Shown: positions 38,293 to 48,211 of the stretch, piece after piece
How positions within the stretch are numbered: position 1 is the first letter of the stretch
Layout of the letters: the number at the start of each line of letters is the position of its first letter
From: Actinomycetota bacterium
GTDB taxonomy: Bacteria > Actinomycetota > Nitriliruptoria > Nitriliruptorales > JAHWKO01
NCBI GenBank assembly: GCA_019347675.1
Contig: JAHWKW010000013.1
Location: forward strand, 60,775-124,774
DNA length: 64,000 nt
Direction: 5' to 3'
Program-made: the position numbers and the translations under genes
The notes under the pieces: model-generated
What the model was told of the DNA's origin: nothing
Seen by the model: only the letters and a program-made list of their open reading frames with translations
Databases searched by the model: none

Positions 38293-40746
38293 GTGCCGCG
38301 CTACGTCTGTGTCCACGGGCACTTCTACCAGCCGCCCCGCGAGAACCCGTGGCTGGGTTCCATCGAGGCGCAGGACTCGGCGTACCCCTACCACGACTGG
38401 AACGAGCGCATCACCGCCGAGTGCTACGCGACGAACGCGGCCTCGCGGGTCCTCGACGACACCGGCCGCATCGCCCATGTCATCAACAACTACGGGCGGA
38501 TCAGCTTCAACGTCGGCCCGACGTTGCTTGCGTGGATGGCCCGCGCCGCCCCCGACATCCACCAAGCGATCGTGGACGCCGACCACGACAGCCAGAAGCG
38601 CTTCTCCGGACACGGCTCCGCGCTGGCCCAGGCCTACAACCACGTGATCATGCCCCTGGCCAACCCTCGGGATCGGCGCACGCAGGTGTCGTGGGGTGTC
38701 GCGGACTTTCGTCACCGTTTCGGCCGGGATCCCGAGGGGATGTGGCTGCCCGAGACGGCCGTCGACCTCGACACACTCGAGGCCCTGGCCGAACACGGCA
38801 TCCGGTTCACGATCCTCGCGCCCCACCAGGTCCGGCGGGTCCGCCGCATCGGTGAACGCTCGTTCGCTGACGTGACCGCCGACGAGGTCGACACCAGCGT
38901 CGCGTACCGGGTGGCCCTGCCGTCGGGAGGGCGGCTGGCCGTGTTCGTCTACGACGGGCCGATCTCGCGGGCGGTGGCGTTCGAGGGACTGCTGTCCGAC
39001 GGCCGGCTCCTCGCCGGACGGCTCGTCGGTGCCTTCCGCGACCACGGCGGCCCGCAGCTGGTGCACATCGCCACCGACGGGGAGAGCTACGGCCACCACC
39101 ACCGCCACGGCGACATGGCGCTGGCCTTCGCCCTGCACCAGCTGCAGGCCGCCCCGGATGTGGAGCTGACCAACTACGGGGAGTTCCTCGAGCGGTACCC
39201 GCCCCGCCACGAGCTGCAGATCGCCGGGGACACGTCGTGGAGCTGCACGCACGGCGTGGAGCGTTGGCGGTCGGACTGTGGCTGCGGCGGCGACGGCCGC
39301 CCCGCGTGGGACCAGGGCTGGCGCGCCCCGCTCCGCGAGGCCCTGGACTGGCTCCGCGACGAGGTGAACGGCCACTTCGAGCGTCGTGCCGGGCTCACGC
39401 TGGCCGACCCGTGGGCGGCCCGCGACGCCTACATCCGGGTGGTCCTCGACCGCAGCGCGGCTGGCGTCTTCCTCGACGATCACGCCCACCGGCCGCTGAA
39501 CGACCAGGAGCGCAGCCAGGCGTGGAAGCTGCTCGAGCTGCAGCGCCACGCCATGCTGATGTACACCAGCTGCGGATGGTTCTTCGACGACCTCGCTCGG
39601 ATCGAGACGATCCAGGTGCTGCAGTACGCCGGCCGGGCGATCGAGTTGGCCGGTGAGGTGCTCGGGATCGACCTCGAAGGTGGGTTCCTGGACCGGCTCG
39701 CCCACGCCCGCAGCAACGACCCGGCCGAGGGCGACGGGCGGGACGTCTACGACCGCCACGTCCGCCCCGCCATGGTGGGCCCGGCCAAGGTCGCGGTCAA
39801 CCACGTGGTGAGCTCCCTGTTCGACGGCCAGCCCCGCATCCCCAACTACACCGTCCAACGGGAGCGCGGACGGACGCTGACCGCAGGGGCTGCCCGCCTC
39901 GCGGTCGGGCGGGTGACGGTGCGGTCGGTGATCACCGCCGAGGCCGCCCGCCTGGAGTGCGGGGTGCTCCACCTCGGTGACCACAACCTCGACGCCGGGG
40001 TCCGTGACGCCGGTCAAGACGCCGCCTACGACGCGATGGCCGCCGAGCTCGGCGACGTCTTCGCCGTCGCGGACTTCCCCGCGGTGATCCGCCGCCTCGG
40101 GCGGCACTTCGGCGACCAGCGCCACTCCCTACGGACCCTGTTCCGCGACGAGCAGCGCCGGATCCTGCGCACCATCCTCGACTCCTCGGTCGAGGACGCC
40201 CGTGCCTCCTACCGGGCCATCTTCCGACTGCGGGCACCGCTCATGCGCTACCTGACCGACCTGGGCGGATCCTTGCCGCGGACCTTCCAGCGGGCCGCCG
40301 ACGTGGTCGTGAACGACGACCTGCAACGGGCGCTGACCGCCGAAGACGTCGACCCGCAGCACGTCCAGGCGCTCCTGGACGACGCCCGAGCCTGGGACAT
40401 CGAGCTGGACATCGTCCGGCTCGCCCACGCGGTGAGCGCGATGCTGGCATCGCTGGTCGAGCAGCTGGCGCGGAGACTCGCCGAGCCGTCGTTGTTCAGG
40501 CAGTTCGGTGAGGCGGACGGTGCGGCGCTGTGCCGCGCCACCACGCTGGCGCAGATGACCCGGTCGTTGCCGTTCGACGTCGATCTGTGGCGCCCCCAGA
40601 AGGTGTTCTACGACATGCTGCAGTGGGTCTACCCCGACCTGGCAGGCCGGGCGCAGGCCGGCGACGCGGCTGCGGCCGCCTGGAGGGCGCGGATCGAGGA
40701 GCTCGGTGACGCGCTCGGCGTCGCGGTCGCTGCCGGCCCCGTGTAG
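38293..40746 (+). CDS. GH57-family glycosidase with DUF3536 domain
   Basis: This 817-residue protein begins like GH57 alpha-amylases (YVCVHGHFYQPPRENPWLG) and carries the probable nucleophile Glu154 in MWLPETAVD and the acid region HIATDGESYGHHH. The C-terminal half matches DUF3536, which accompanies such domains. No signal peptide is present, so it acts in the cytoplasm on glycogen or maltodextrin, perhaps as the debranching or chain-trimming step, since no glgX/treX gene is seen here. That role is inferred from position. It starts at GTG, 90 bp after treZ. Confidence 0.85.
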   Translation: MPRYVCVHGHFYQPPRENPWLGSIEAQDSAYPYHDWNERITAECYATNAASRVLDDTGRIAHVINNYGRISFNVGPTLLAWMARAAPDIHQAIVDADHDSQKRFSGHGSALAQAYNHVIMPLANPRDRRTQVSWGVADFRHRFGRDPEGMWLPETAVDLDTLEALAEHGIRFTILAPHQVRRVRRIGERSFADVTADEVDTSVAYRVALPSGGRLAVFVYDGPISRAVAFEGLLSDGRLLAGRLVGAFRDHGGPQLVHIATDGESYGHHHRHGDMALAFALHQLQAAPDVELTNYGEFLERYPPRHELQIAGDTSWSCTHGVERWRSDCGCGGDGRPAWDQGWRAPLREALDWLRDEVNGHFERRAGLTLADPWAARDAYIRVVLDRSAAGVFLDDHAHRPLNDQERSQAWKLLELQRHAMLMYTSCGWFFDDLARIETIQVLQYAGRAIELAGEVLGIDLEGGFLDRLAHARSNDPAEGDGRDVYDRHVRPAMVGPAKVAVNHVVSSLFDGQPRIPNYTVQRERGRTLTAGAARLAVGRVTVRSVITAEAARLECGVLHLGDHNLDAGVRDAGQDAAYDAMAAELGDVFAVADFPAVIRRLGRHFGDQRHSLRTLFRDEQRRILRTILDSSVEDARASYRAIFRLRAPLMRYLTDLGGSLPRTFQRAADVVVNDDLQRALTAEDVDPQHVQALLDDARAWDIELDIVRLAHAVSAMLASLVEQLARRLAEPSLFRQFGEADGAALCRATTLAQMTRSLPFDVDLWRPQKVFYDMLQWVYPDLAGRAQAGDAAAAAWRARIEELGDALGVAVAAGPV

Positions 40747-40756
40747 TCGGCGCGGT

Positions 40757-43609
40757 ATGCACGTCCCCACGGCGACCTACCGGCTCCAGCTCGACGCCCG
40801 GTTCGACCTGCGCGCCGCCGCAGCGATCGTGGACTACCTCGCCGAGCTCGGCGTCGGCGACGTCTACCTGTCTCCGATCCTCACGGCCCCGCGGGGCGCC
40901 GCTCACGGTTACCACGTCACCGACCCGACGCGGATCAACCCCGAGCTGGGCGGCGACGAGGGCATGGCCACGCTGGCCGCCGCACTGACGGACCGCGGCT
41001 GCGGCTCGCTGCTCGACATCGTCCCCAACCACCTGGCTGCCAGCACGGAGAACCCGTGGTGGGTCGATGTGCTCACGCACGGGCCCGCGTCGGCGCAGGG
41101 CTCGTCGTTCGACATCGACTGGGAGGCGAGCGACGGTCGGGTGGTGTTGCCGATCCTGGGGCGTCCTCTCGACGAGGCGATCGACGCCGGGGACATCACG
41201 CTGGCTCTCGACGACGATGGGCTGCACCTGGACGTCCCCGGTGATCGTCTGCCGCTGGATCCCGCGACGTGCGCCGAGGTCTTCCGGCCCACTCTGGCCC
41301 GCCTGCGTGTCACCCTCGGCGATCATCATCCGGCCGTCCGGGAGCTGGCCCGCCTGGTCGGCATCGCCGAGCACGTCCCGCCCCGCCACGCCAGCAGCGA
41401 CCACGAACGCCACCGCCGCCACGAACTCGCCGACGAACTCACCCAGCGCCTCCGCCAGCTCGACGCGCACAGCCCACCGCTGCATCGGGTGTTCACCGAC
41501 GCCGTCCGTGAGGTCCGAGACGAGCGTCTGCGCGACCTCCTCGAGCGCCAGCCCTACGAGCTGGCGTTCTGGCGTACCGGTGTCGAGCGGTTGAACTACC
41601 GGCGGTTCTTCGACATCACCGACCTGGTCGGTGTCCGTGTCGAGGACCCGCAGGTCTTCGCCGAACGCCACGAGCGGATCTTCCAGCTGATCGCGGACGG
41701 GGCGGTCACCGGGCTGCGGGTCGACCACGTCGACGGGCTTTTGGATCCCGGCGGTTACCTCACGACACTCGAGCGCCAGGGCCGGTCGGCGGCGACCGGC
41801 GGTGCGCACGGCCGCTCGGGTGACGGGCCGGACGCGACCGGCGCAGGCGAGGGGAGCGGTGGGGGCCACCCCGATCGGTTCTACGTGGTGGTCGAGAAGA
41901 TCCTGGAAGGCGACGAGCCGCTGCCGCAGGAGTGGCCGGTCGCCGGGACGACCGGCTACGAGTTCCTCAACGCGGTCAACGCCGTGCTCGTCGACGGCGA
42001 GGGGCTGGCGCGCATCGAGGAGATCTACCGGGACGTGACCGGGCGGCGCACCGCCGTCGCCGACACCCGTTACCGCTGCAAGGTCGACGTCCTGCAGGAA
42101 CTGTTCCGCGGAGAGGTCGAGGGGCTCACCCGGCGCCTGGTCGATCTGGCGGGGCGGATCCCGGAGGTCGCCGGCGTGGCGGTCGAGGCGCTGCGCGAGA
42201 CATTGATCGCGCTCACCGCGGCGTTCCCCGTCTACCGCACCTACCTCAGCGACGGGCACCTACCTGCCCGTGACCGAGCGCGGCTGGAACACGCGACCGG
42301 TGAGGTCCGTCGTCGCCGGCCGGACCTCGACGGTCGTGAGCTGGTCTTCCTCGAGCGCGTCGCCGCCCTCGACGTGCCGGTCGGGATCGACGAGGACGTC
42401 CGCCGCGACTGGCGCGAGGTGGTCCTGCGCTGGCAGCAGCTGACCGGGCCGGCCATGGCCAAGGGGTTCGAGGACACCACCTTCTACGTCGAGAACCGGC
42501 TGATCAGCTTGAACGAGGTCGGGGTGGATCCCGACGGGATCGAGCGCCCGGCCGGCGTGTCCGGTTTCCACCAGCGGGTCACCGACCGGGCCAGGACGTG
42601 GCCGCACGCCATGACGGCGACGTCCACGCACGACACCAAACGGTCGGAGGACGTCCGGGCACGCCTGGCCGTCCTCACCGAGATCCCCGACGAGTGGGCC
42701 GCGGCCGTCACACGCTGGACCGCGTCCAACGCCCACCACCGCCGCGACGTCGACGGGCGCACGGCCCCCGACCGCAACGAGGAGTGGCTGCTGTACCAGG
42801 CCCTGATCGGGATGTGGCCGCTGCATCGAGACGATGAGACCGACGTGCAGGCACGGGTCCGGCAGTTCGCTCAGAAGGCCGCCCGCGAGGCGAAGGTCAA
42901 CACGTCGTGGCTCGACCCCGACGAGCGGTACGAGGGGACTCTCCTCGGCTTCGTCGACCGGGTCCTGGCCGACGAGGAGTTCGTCGCCGACGTCCGCCGT
43001 TTCGTCGGCCGTGTGGCGCTGCCTGGCGCCGTGAACAGCCTGAGCCAGGTGCTGCTCAAGCTCGTCGCCCCGGGCGTGCCCGACACGTATCAGGGCACCG
43101 AGCTGTGGGACTGGAGCCTGGTGGATCCTGACAACCGCAGGCCCGTCGACTACGTCCACCGCCGGCGGCTGCTGGACGGCGTCCGGTCGGCGGTGGCCGC
43201 CGACCCGGTCGCGGCCGCCGACGACGCCCGCGAGGGCTGGCGTGACGGGCGGGTCAAGCTGCTGGTGGTGTGGCGGGCCCTGCAACAGCGCCAGGCCCGT
43301 CCGGCACTGCTGCGGGATGGCACCTACGAACCGGTGGTGGCCAGCGGCGTGCACCGCGACCGCGTGGTGGCGTTCCTGCGCCGGGACGCCCAGGAGTGGA
43401 TCGCCGCGATCGCGCCGCGGTGCGCCGCCGCGATCGGCGCCGGCGGGTGGCCCGTGCGGGGCACGTGGGGCGACACGGTCGTGCAGCTGCCGGGCACCGC
43501 CGGGGCGCGGGAGCTGCTCACCGGCCGTGTCCTGACGCTGGACGACGGCCGTCTGCGGCTCGCCGACGCGTTCGCGCACCTGCCGGTGGCGCTGATCTCA
43601 CCGACCTAG
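40757..43609 (+). CDS. treY: Maltooligosyltrehalose synthase TreY
   Basis: This 950-residue GH13 enzyme turns the reducing-end maltose unit of a glucan into a trehalose unit. The start VPTATYRLQLDARFDLRAAAAIVDYLAELGV is described in part only; GYHVTDPTRINPELGG, GLRVDHVDGLLDPGGYL (nucleophile) and VVEKILEGDEPLPQEW (acid/base) are typical TreY. A Gly-rich insertion near residues 345-375 and a long C-terminal region make it longer than the common 770-850. The ATG at 40757 is 10 bp after the GH57 stop. Confidence 0.94.
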   Translation: MHVPTATYRLQLDARFDLRAAAAIVDYLAELGVGDVYLSPILTAPRGAAHGYHVTDPTRINPELGGDEGMATLAAALTDRGCGSLLDIVPNHLAASTENPWWVDVLTHGPASAQGSSFDIDWEASDGRVVLPILGRPLDEAIDAGDITLALDDDGLHLDVPGDRLPLDPATCAEVFRPTLARLRVTLGDHHPAVRELARLVGIAEHVPPRHASSDHERHRRHELADELTQRLRQLDAHSPPLHRVFTDAVREVRDERLRDLLERQPYELAFWRTGVERLNYRRFFDITDLVGVRVEDPQVFAERHERIFQLIADGAVTGLRVDHVDGLLDPGGYLTTLERQGRSAATGGAHGRSGDGPDATGAGEGSGGGHPDRFYVVVEKILEGDEPLPQEWPVAGTTGYEFLNAVNAVLVDGEGLARIEEIYRDVTGRRTAVADTRYRCKVDVLQELFRGEVEGLTRRLVDLAGRIPEVAGVAVEALRETLIALTAAFPVYRTYLSDGHLPARDRARLEHATGEVRRRRPDLDGRELVFLERVAALDVPVGIDEDVRRDWREVVLRWQQLTGPAMAKGFEDTTFYVENRLISLNEVGVDPDGIERPAGVSGFHQRVTDRARTWPHAMTATSTHDTKRSEDVRARLAVLTEIPDEWAAAVTRWTASNAHHRRDVDGRTAPDRNEEWLLYQALIGMWPLHRDDETDVQARVRQFAQKAAREAKVNTSWLDPDERYEGTLLGFVDRVLADEEFVADVRRFVGRVALPGAVNSLSQVLLKLVAPGVPDTYQGTELWDWSLVDPDNRRPVDYVHRRRLLDGVRSAVAADPVAAADDAREGWRDGRVKLLVVWRALQQRQARPALLRDGTYEPVVASGVHRDRVVAFLRRDAQEWIAAIAPRCAAAIGAGGWPVRGTWGDTVVQLPGTAGARELLTGRVLTLDDGRLRLADAFAHLPVALISPT

Positions 43610-43632
43610 AGTTGGCCTGGAGTCGAACAGGG

Positions 43633-43668
43633 CTCACCGGCTGGTGAGACGTTCAGCCCTTGGGCTGA
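43633..43668. terminator. Convergent terminator hairpins
   Basis: Two hairpins lie between treY and the minus-strand SnoaL-like gene: CTCACC-GGCT-GGTGAG at 43633-43648 and TCAGCCC-TT-GGGCTGA at 43653-43668. The second includes the stop codon of the minus-strand gene. They can serve transcription from both sides. Confidence 0.55.
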
Positions 43669-44003
43669 GGGGTGTACTTCACCGTCTGGACGCGAATCTG
43701 GCCGTCGTCGGTGAAGACGAACGTGTCGGTGCCGTCTTCGACCCGGGTCTCGGCCGAGTCGGCTGTCCACTCAAGGTAGAGGATGTCGCCTTCGAAGACC
43801 TTCGTGGGCAACTCCCAGGACGCGTCCGGCACCGTGTCGATGAGTTCGACGAACCCCTGCCGCACCCCCTCCAGGCCGCGCCGCACCGTGCCGTTGCCGA
43901 CGAAGATGGCGTCGTCGGTGTAGTCCGCGACGATCTCGTCGACGTCCTGCGCGCCCAGGGCCTCCACGTGGTGCTGGAAGGTCTCCTGCGGCGTGCGGGC
44001 CAT
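43653..44003 (-). CDS. SnoaL-like (NTF2-fold) protein
   Basis: This 116-residue protein has the pattern of SnoaL/NTF2-like small proteins: an N-terminal helix (PQETFQHHVEALGAQDVDEIVADYTDDAIFV), GLEGVRQGFVELID, then four strands ending VFTDDGQIRVQTVKY. Such domains are either small enzymes or ligand binders and the function here is unknown. The frame is open further upstream, but the ATG at 44003 gives the family's usual length. It lies 117 bp after the iron ABC transporter operon on the same strand. Confidence 0.82.
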   Translation of the reverse strand: MARTPQETFQHHVEALGAQDVDEIVADYTDDAIFVGNGTVRRGLEGVRQGFVELIDTVPDASWELPTKVFEGDILYLEWTADSAETRVEDGTDTFVFTDDGQIRVQTVKYTPQPKG

Positions 44004-44120
44004 GGCCAGTCCTGTCGTCGGGTCGGACCACGGGCCTTCGCAGCCCGTTCCGGCCATCCAACCCCCGCTGTCGGGGGCTTGCAAGGTTCCGTCTGCCTCG
44101 GCCGCTCGGTCGGCGAGTGA

Positions 44121-44972
44121 TCAGTGACGCGCCCGGGCGGCGTGCAGTGCGGTGCCAGTTGCCGCTTCGCCGATGGCGCTGGAACTTTCGCTCCTGCCGA
44201 CCGGGACGACAAGCGGCGTGCCGGTGACCGGGTCGTCGAGGATGCGGCTGTCGACACCGAACACGCGACGGACGGTGTTGGTCGTGACCACCTCCGCCGG
44301 CGGGCCCTCCGCAGCGATCTCGCCGTCGTGCATGGCAACGAGGTGGTGGCTGTGGCGGGCAGCCTGGTTCAGGTCGTGGAGCACCATGACGATCGTGCGA
44401 CCATGGGTGCGGTTGAGCTCGGCGAGCAGGTCGAGCACCTCCAACTGGTGCGCGATGTCGAGGAAGGTGGTGGGCTCGTCGAGCAGCATGATCGGTGTGT
44501 CCTGGGCGAGCGCCATCGCGATCCAGACCCGTTGGCGTTGACCTCCCGACAGGTGATCGACGAGACGGTCGCGCAGCTGCACGGTGCGGGTGAGCTCCAG
44601 TGCCCGCTCGACCGCTTCCTCGTCGCCCCTCTGCCACTGCCGGAACAGCCGCTGGTGGGGGTAGCGGCCGCGGGCGACCAGATCCTCGACGGTCAGTCCC
44701 TCCGGGGCGGTCGGTGACTGTGGCAGCAGCCCGAGCCGGCGGGCGACCTCCTTGGTCGGCTGCCGGTGGATGGCCTGCCCGTCGAGGATGACGCGGCCGG
44801 CGCGTGGCTGGAGCAGGCGCGACAGTGCCCGCAGCAGCGTCGACTTGCCGCACGCGTTGGGGCCGACGACGCAGGTGATGCGCCCGTCGGGGATCTGCAG
44901 GCTGATGCTCCTGACGACCGCCGGGCCGGTGTCGTAGCCGAGCGTCACCTGGTCGACGCGGAGACGGCTCAT
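44121..44972 (-). CDS. fepC: Ferric-siderophore ABC transporter ATPase (FepC type)
   Basis: This 283-residue ATPase has Walker [10 protein letters not shown] (37-45), the Q loop LLPQSPTAP, the signature [15 protein letters not shown], Walker [13 protein letters not shown] and the switch VLHDLNQ. Together they mark the FecE/FepC class for iron-siderophore import. The last 40 residues are a non-conserved tail. It is the last gene of the iron transport operon, 12 bp after the second permease. Confidence 0.93.
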   Translation of the reverse strand: MSRLRVDQVTLGYDTGPAVVRSISLQIPDGRITCVVGPNACGKSTLLRALSRLLQPRAGRVILDGQAIHRQPTKEVARRLGLLPQSPTAPEGLTVEDLVARGRYPHQRLFRQWQRGDEEAVERALELTRTVQLRDRLVDHLSGGQRQRVWIAMALAQDTPIMLLDEPTTFLDIAHQLEVLDLLAELNRTHGRTIVMVLHDLNQAARHSHHLVAMHDGEIAAEGPPAEVVTTNTVRRVFGVDSRILDDPVTGTPLVVPVGRSESSSAIGEAATGTALHAARARH

Positions 44973-44984
44973 GGGTCGGACCTC

Positions 44985-46037
44985 TCAGGTGGTGCGGTTG
45001 GCGCGGACCAGCAGGAACATGAAGTACGGCGCGCCGACCACCGCGGTGACGATCCCCACCGGCAGGCTGATCGGGGAGAACGCGTGCTGGCCGACGATGT
45101 CGGAGGCGACCACCAGCGCGGCGCCGATCAGCCCCGCCAGCAGCAGGACACCACCGGTGAGCGGGCCGGCGAGCATCCGGGCGATGTGCGGGGTCATGAG
45201 CGCGACGAACGCGACCGGGCCGGACACCGCGACCGCCGCCGCGGCGAGCGTGGCCCCCGTGCCGAGCAGGGCAGCGCGCGACGCCTCGGTGTGGGCGCCG
45301 AGCGCCGCGGCGACGTCGTCGCCGAGCTGGACGATCCGCAGCTGGGGCAGCAGGGCGAGCGCGGCGGGCAGCAGGACGACGAGCGACGCGGCGAGCCAGG
45401 CGACGTCCCGCCATGCGGAGGCGTACAGCGTCCCGGTCATCCAGACGATCGCGGTGGTGACGAACTCGACGGGGAAGCGGACGATCACGAGGGTCGTGAG
45501 CGCGATGAGCAGCGCGTTCACCCCGATGCCGACGACCACCAGCCGGTTGCCGCTGATGCCCTTGCGCCAGGTGAGCCCGTAGACCGCGACGGTCGCGGCG
45601 AGCGCGCCGGTGAGCGCGGCGACAGGCACGATCGCCGGCGACCGGAGCACCACGATGGAGACGACGGCGGCCAGCGTGGCGCCGGCCATCACCCCGATGA
45701 TGTCGGGGGCCACCAAGGGGTTGCGGACGAGGCCCTGGAAGATCGCGCCGGACGTCGCCAGCGCGAACCCCACCCCGATGGCGGCGAGCACCCGCGGCAG
45801 CCGCAGGGTGCGCACGATGAACGCCTCGCGGCCCTCGCCGCCGCCGACCGCCGCCGCCAGCACATCGACCACCGACAGCGGGAAATCACCAAGCAGCACG
45901 GCCCACAGCCCGAGAGCGACCACGGCGGCGCTGGCCGCGGCGACGAGCGCCGCCGTGCGGGGCGCGACCCGCCCCGACCACGGTCCCACGCGCAGCGGCC
46001 GCCGAACGACACCGCGGGCCGTGGGCATGGCGCTCAC
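44985..46037 (-). CDS. fepG: Ferric-siderophore ABC transporter permease (FepG type)
   Basis: This 350-residue FecCD-family permease has about nine or ten membrane segments and the conserved LRLPRVLAAIGVGFALATSGAIFQGLVRNPLVAPDIIGV region, quoted here only as the family landmark LVRNPLVAPDIIG. The cytoplasmic loop SGPVAFVALMTPHIAR contacts the ATPase. Its ATG overlaps the stop of the first permease (ATGA), so the two form a heterodimer made in step. Confidence 0.92.
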   Translation of the reverse strand: MSAMPTARGVVRRPLRVGPWSGRVAPRTAALVAAASAAVVALGLWAVLLGDFPLSVVDVLAAAVGGGEGREAFIVRTLRLPRVLAAIGVGFALATSGAIFQGLVRNPLVAPDIIGVMAGATLAAVVSIVVLRSPAIVPVAALTGALAATVAVYGLTWRKGISGNRLVVVGIGVNALLIALTTLVIVRFPVEFVTTAIVWMTGTLYASAWRDVAWLAASLVVLLPAALALLPQLRIVQLGDDVAAALGAHTEASRAALLGTGATLAAAAVAVSGPVAFVALMTPHIARMLAGPLTGGVLLLAGLIGAALVVASDIVGQHAFSPISLPVGIVTAVVGAPYFMFLLVRANRTT

Positions 46038-47116
46038 AGGGGACTCAACTGTCGACCGCGGACGAGGTGGATCAGCACCGGCGCCCCGATGATCGCGGTG
46101 ACGATCCCGACCTGGACCTCCGACGGCCGTGCGACGACACGCCCGAGCACGTCGGCGCCCAGCACCAGTACCGGCCCACCCACAACGGACACCGGGAGCA
46201 ACCAGCGGTGGTCGGGGCCGACGACCGTGCGCACGGCGTGGGGGACAGCCAGACCGACGAAGCCCACCGGGCCGGCCGCGGCGACGGCGGCGCCCGCGAG
46301 CAGCACGACGACCACTGTCGACGCGCCGCGGACGACAGCGACGTTCTGACCGAGGTTCGCGGCGACGTCCTCACCGAGGCTGATCGTGTTCAACGAGCGC
46401 GCCAACGCAAACGCCACGACCAGTCCGACAGCCAGGAACGGGGCGACGTGACCGAAGGTGGCCAGGTCCCTGCCGGCCAGCGAACCAGCCAGCCAAGAGC
46501 GCACCTCGTCGAGGCTGCGCTGGTCGAAGATCAGCACGGTCGAGATCCACGCCGACAGGAGCGCGGTGACGACGGCGCCGGCCAGAACCAGCTTGACCGG
46601 CGTCGGACCCGACGCCCCGACCGACCCCACCAGGTACACGAGAGCCGCCGCGCCCAGCGCCCCGGCGAACGCGAACCACAGGTACACCGACGGGCTGGAG
46701 ACCCCGAGCACGAAGACGGCGGTCACGACCCCGAACGCGGCCCCGCTGTTGATGCCGAGCACCGACGGCGACGCGAGCGCGTTGCGCGTGATCGCCTGCA
46801 TGACCACGCCCGCGGCCGCGAGGGCCGCGCCGACGCCGATGCCGATGACCGTTCGCGGCAGTCTCAGCGAACGCACGATCAGGTGCGCGTTGGAACCGTC
46901 GAAGTCGGTGAAGGCCCCGAGCACCTCACCGGTGGTGAGCGACACCGACCCGATCCGCAGGCTCAGCAGCCCCGCGATGGCGAGCGCGACGACGCCAGCG
47001 AGGAAGACCGCAGAGCCGACGATCGCGCCACGGCGTGCGTGACCCGACCGGGCGCCGCTCCCACAGTCGTCGCCGGCGCCGTCGGCGAGCCCGTCCGACC
47101 GCCCGGCGAGGCTCAT
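46034..47116 (-). CDS. fepD: Ferric-siderophore ABC transporter permease (FepD type)
   Basis: This 360-residue FecCD-family permease has the landmarks LRLPRTVIGIGVGAALA, TRNALASPSVLGINSG and GPVGFVGLAVPHAVR. The ATG at 47116 overlaps the binding-protein stop (ATGA) and is preferred to upstream starts in the same frame because the preceding residues look non-coding. A 35-residue cytoplasmic N-terminus precedes the first membrane helix. Confidence 0.92.
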   Translation of the reverse strand: MSLAGRSDGLADGAGDDCGSGARSGHARRGAIVGSAVFLAGVVALAIAGLLSLRIGSVSLTTGEVLGAFTDFDGSNAHLIVRSLRLPRTVIGIGVGAALAAAGVVMQAITRNALASPSVLGINSGAAFGVVTAVFVLGVSSPSVYLWFAFAGALGAAALVYLVGSVGASGPTPVKLVLAGAVVTALLSAWISTVLIFDQRSLDEVRSWLAGSLAGRDLATFGHVAPFLAVGLVVAFALARSLNTISLGEDVAANLGQNVAVVRGASTVVVVLLAGAAVAAAGPVGFVGLAVPHAVRTVVGPDHRWLLPVSVVGGPVLVLGADVLGRVVARPSEVQVGIVTAIIGAPVLIHLVRGRQLSPL

Positions 47117-48168
47117 CCGCCGTTGCCCGTCGCTGTCTCGGCCCCCGAGGGACGATCGCCGGTCAGCGCGGCACGGACCCCGCCCGGCTCGAGGAAGTGC
47201 TGCGCGAGGTCGTCGAGCATGGCGTTGGCCGCCAGGATCCCGCCGCCGAGGTTCCAGTGCTCCTCGTTGACCGGGAACACCGCGTGGTTCTCGACCGCTC
47301 GCAGCCGCCGCCACAGCGGATGCGAGGTCCACTGCTCCTGCAGCTGGACCGCCTCACCCTCGGTCCAGTCCGACAGCATGACGAACATGACGTCGCCGTC
47401 CATGTCGGGGATCCGCTCCTGGCTGATCCCGATCAGTTGCTCGGAGGTCTCCCAGTCCTCGACCTGCTGTGCTTCCGGCCGGTCCAGCCCGGCATCGCGC
47501 AGCACGGAACCGGGGAACCCCGTCAGGTAGATGCGCACCTGGTCGGGCATGAACCGGATCAGCGACACCTCGGTGTCGGCCAGCTCGCCCAGGTCCCGTT
47601 CGAAGTCCGCGGTGCGCTCCTCCCACGCCCCGAGCACCTGCTCACCCTCCTGCTCGCGGCAGAGCGCCTGCGCCCACAGGGACACGTTGTCCTTCCAGGT
47701 CCGCCCGATCGTCTCGGCGAACACCGTCGGCGCGATCCGTGACAGCTGCTCGTAGATGGTCTCGTGACGCAGCTTCGAGCCCAGGATCACATCCGGTTCG
47801 AGAGCGGCGATCGCCTCGAGGTCGGGCTCCAGCTCGGTGCCCACGACCTGCGCGTCGTGCACCTCGTCGGGCAGGTAGGCGTAGAACTCGTCGGTCCACG
47901 GCTCGACCACCCCCACCGGGGTGACACCGAGCGCCAGCGTCGAATCGGTCTGGCCCTGGCCCAACGTCACCACGCGCACCGGCGTGCAGGCCACGTGCGT
48001 GGTGCCCATCGCGTGCTCCACGGTGGCCAGCTCGTTGCTGTCGGCGTCGGCCGCTGGCGTGGATGTGGCGGAGACGTCGCCAGCTGCAGGTGCGGCCGCG
48101 TCGCTCCCGCAGCCCGACAGCAAACCGGCGACGATCCCCAGCAGCGTGGCGCCGTTCGAGACCCTCAT
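47113..48168 (-). CDS. Iron-siderophore substrate-binding lipoprotein
   Basis: This 351-residue protein is the extracellular receptor of the transporter. A signal peptide ends in the lipobox LLSGC (Cys20). The FepB/FecB-type periplasmic-binding fold shows RVVTLGQGQTDSTLALGVTPVGV, LEAIAALEPDVILGS and AVFPVNEEHWNLGGG. The ATG at 48168 has AGAGGTGGG upstream. Siderophore type cannot be told from sequence; no siderophore synthesis genes are present, so it may use xenosiderophores or ones made elsewhere in the genome. Confidence 0.92.
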   Translation of the reverse strand: MRVSNGATLLGIVAGLLSGCGSDAAAPAAGDVSATSTPAADADSNELATVEHAMGTTHVACTPVRVVTLGQGQTDSTLALGVTPVGVVEPWTDEFYAYLPDEVHDAQVVGTELEPDLEAIAALEPDVILGSKLRHETIYEQLSRIAPTVFAETIGRTWKDNVSLWAQALCREQEGEQVLGAWEERTADFERDLGELADTEVSLIRFMPDQVRIYLTGFPGSVLRDAGLDRPEAQQVEDWETSEQLIGISQERIPDMDGDVMFVMLSDWTEGEAVQLQEQWTSHPLWRRLRAVENHAVFPVNEEHWNLGGGILAANAMLDDLAQHFLEPGGVRAALTGDRPSGAETATGNGG

Positions 48169-48211
48169 CGCGTCCCACCTCTCACGTCGGCGACGACCGT
48201 CGTTGCGCTGT

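Noticed and set aside
37168..40125. A minus-strand open frame of nearly 1000 codons opposite treZ and GH57
   Set aside because: Same antisense effect of GC-rich codon use; the plus strand carries conserved catalytic motifs throughout.
44766..46349. A plus-strand frame of over 500 codons across the iron permease genes
   Set aside because: Antisense to FecCD permeases with clear membrane helices; composition is Arg/Asp/Gln-rich and non-native.
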